From: Fidelibacterota bacterium
GTDB taxonomy: Bacteria; Fidelibacterota; UBA2242; JAFGTP01
DNA length: 64,000 nucleotides
Assembly: GCA_016934035.1 (NCBI GenBank)
Contig: JAFGTP010000062.1
Coordinates: 53,456-117,455 of the forward strand
Direction: 5' to 3'
The notes under the pieces are model-generated. The model was given only the letters and a program-made list of their open reading frames with translations, ran no database searches and was not told the origin of the DNA. Position 1 is the stretch's first letter. Every line of letters begins with the position of its first letter. Made by a program: the position numbers and the translations under genes. This document shows positions 63,586 to 64,000 of this stretch, in pieces.

Positions 63586-64000
63586 CTACTTCACATAAAC
63601 ACATTTTTTTGTCTTCACATAGTTTCCAGCCTTAATCTGATAAAAATATACCCCTGACGGACAACCTGTTGCATCCCAGGTGACGGCATAACTACCGGCT
63701 TTTTGATGGTTTCTTTTCAAAGTCTCAACTAACTGTCCCTGCAGGTTGTAAATATTAATAGCAACATTCGAATTCTCTGATAAACTATATTGAATGGTTG
63801 TGTGGTTATTGAATGGGTTCGGATAGTTTTGACGAAGTTTATATCTAAAAAGGTCGTTGTGCTCAAAATCAATTTCACCATCAAACCAATTCATTATCCT
63901 GTCCATCAACTCCGCTCTGTCATCGTCATATTTGATGGCTTCAAACGGAAAGGCCAGAAATGCCAATTTGTAAGTAGAATCCACCATAATGGCGGCAGCC
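63586..64000 (-). CDS. T9SS-secreted protein, C-terminal part (runs off window)
   Basis: Only the end of the gene is seen; the frame stays open to the right edge. The visible 138 residues include 'LAFLAFPFEAIKYDDDRAEL' and 'MNWFDGEIDF', typical of the region before the sorting tail in secreted peptidase-like or hydrolase proteins, followed by a type-A sorting domain: 'KLRQNYPNPFNNHTTIQYSL', 'NVAINIYNLQGQLVETLKRN', ending 'KTKKCVYVK'. The enzymatic domain lies outside the window, so its function is unknown. It converges on the OsmC remnant. Confidence 0.9.
   Translation of the reverse strand, partial: AAAIMVDSTYKLAFLAFPFEAIKYDDDRAELMDRIMNWFDGEIDFEHNDLFRYKLRQNYPNPFNNHTTIQYSLSENSNVAINIYNLQGQLVETLKRNHQKAGSYAVTWDATGCPSGVYFYQIKAGNYVKTKKCVYVK

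Noticed and set aside
1..64000. CRISPR arrays, transposases, phage genes, rRNA or a replication origin
   Set aside because: None was seen; apart from short dispersed repeats the window has no mobile-element genes.

Overview
The window looks like chromosomal DNA from a low-to-mid G+C, Gram-negative, probably anaerobic or fermentative bacterium of the FCB superphylum (relatives of Calditrichota, Marinimicrobia, Ignavibacteria and similar). The evidence is three proteins with the 'QNYPNPFN' type-A C-terminal sorting tail of type IX secretion (GH53 galactanase, a 2963-residue surface protein, and a partial protein at the right edge). Two TonB-dependent receptors, FadL-like and BamA-like outer-membrane barrels and an NADH-linked [FeFe]-hydrogenase operon add to this. 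The phylum cannot be fixed from the sequence alone.

Layout. 1-9.4 kb: partial EamA permease, a TonB receptor overlapping a gluzincin/TolB-propeller/barrel protein, a secreted GH53 galactanase, a Nim-like flavoprotein, a double-ACT regulator and an MscS channel. 9.5-17.95 kb (minus strand): one tight operon, rex-hydC-hydB-hydA-sensory hydrogenase/histidine kinase-REC-REC/kinase. It pairs an NAD(H)-coupled hydrogenase with a redox repressor and what looks like an H2-sensing kinase. 18.7-27.6 kb: one giant repeat-built surface protein. 27.8-32.8 kb: LemA-TPM-TPM-LytTR, then a NapH-like ferredoxin membrane protein, a small Cys-rich membrane protein and a TPR protein. 32.9-39.3 kb: a TetR-controlled RND efflux operon with paired palindromic operators. 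39.5-46.5 kb (minus): an eight-gene signalling operon (HDOD, CheY, CheZ, small protein, FapA-like, REC-GAF-degenerate GGDEF, REC, sigma54 activator) with no CheA, receptor or flagellar gene in view. 46.7-49.1 kb: tyrS, smpB, tRNA-Leu(CAG) and a small HMA-fold-like protein. 49.2-53.9 kb: UMF1-type MFS transporter with a large periplasmic insert, a BamA-like barrel and a FadL-like porin. 54.2-60.2 kb: a starch/alpha-glucan locus with secreted pullulanase, alpha-amylase lipoprotein and a membrane LuxR regulator. 60.3-64 kb: flavodoxin, a TonB receptor, a decayed OsmC gene next to a dispersed repeat, and the edge T9SS protein.

How it fits together. The organism appears to degrade polysaccharides outside the cell (galactan and alpha-glucan), import products through TonB-type barrels, ferment, and vent or sense H2 through the Rex-associated hydrogenase operon. 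Signalling is dominated by stand-alone receiver proteins, many without DNA-binding output. The most interesting parts are the hydrogenase operon with its built-in sensory hydrogenase-kinase and complementary L1-motif changes, and the CheY/CheZ/FapA/HDOD operon without a chemotaxis core. All functions are inferred from sequence motifs read by eye; no searches were run.
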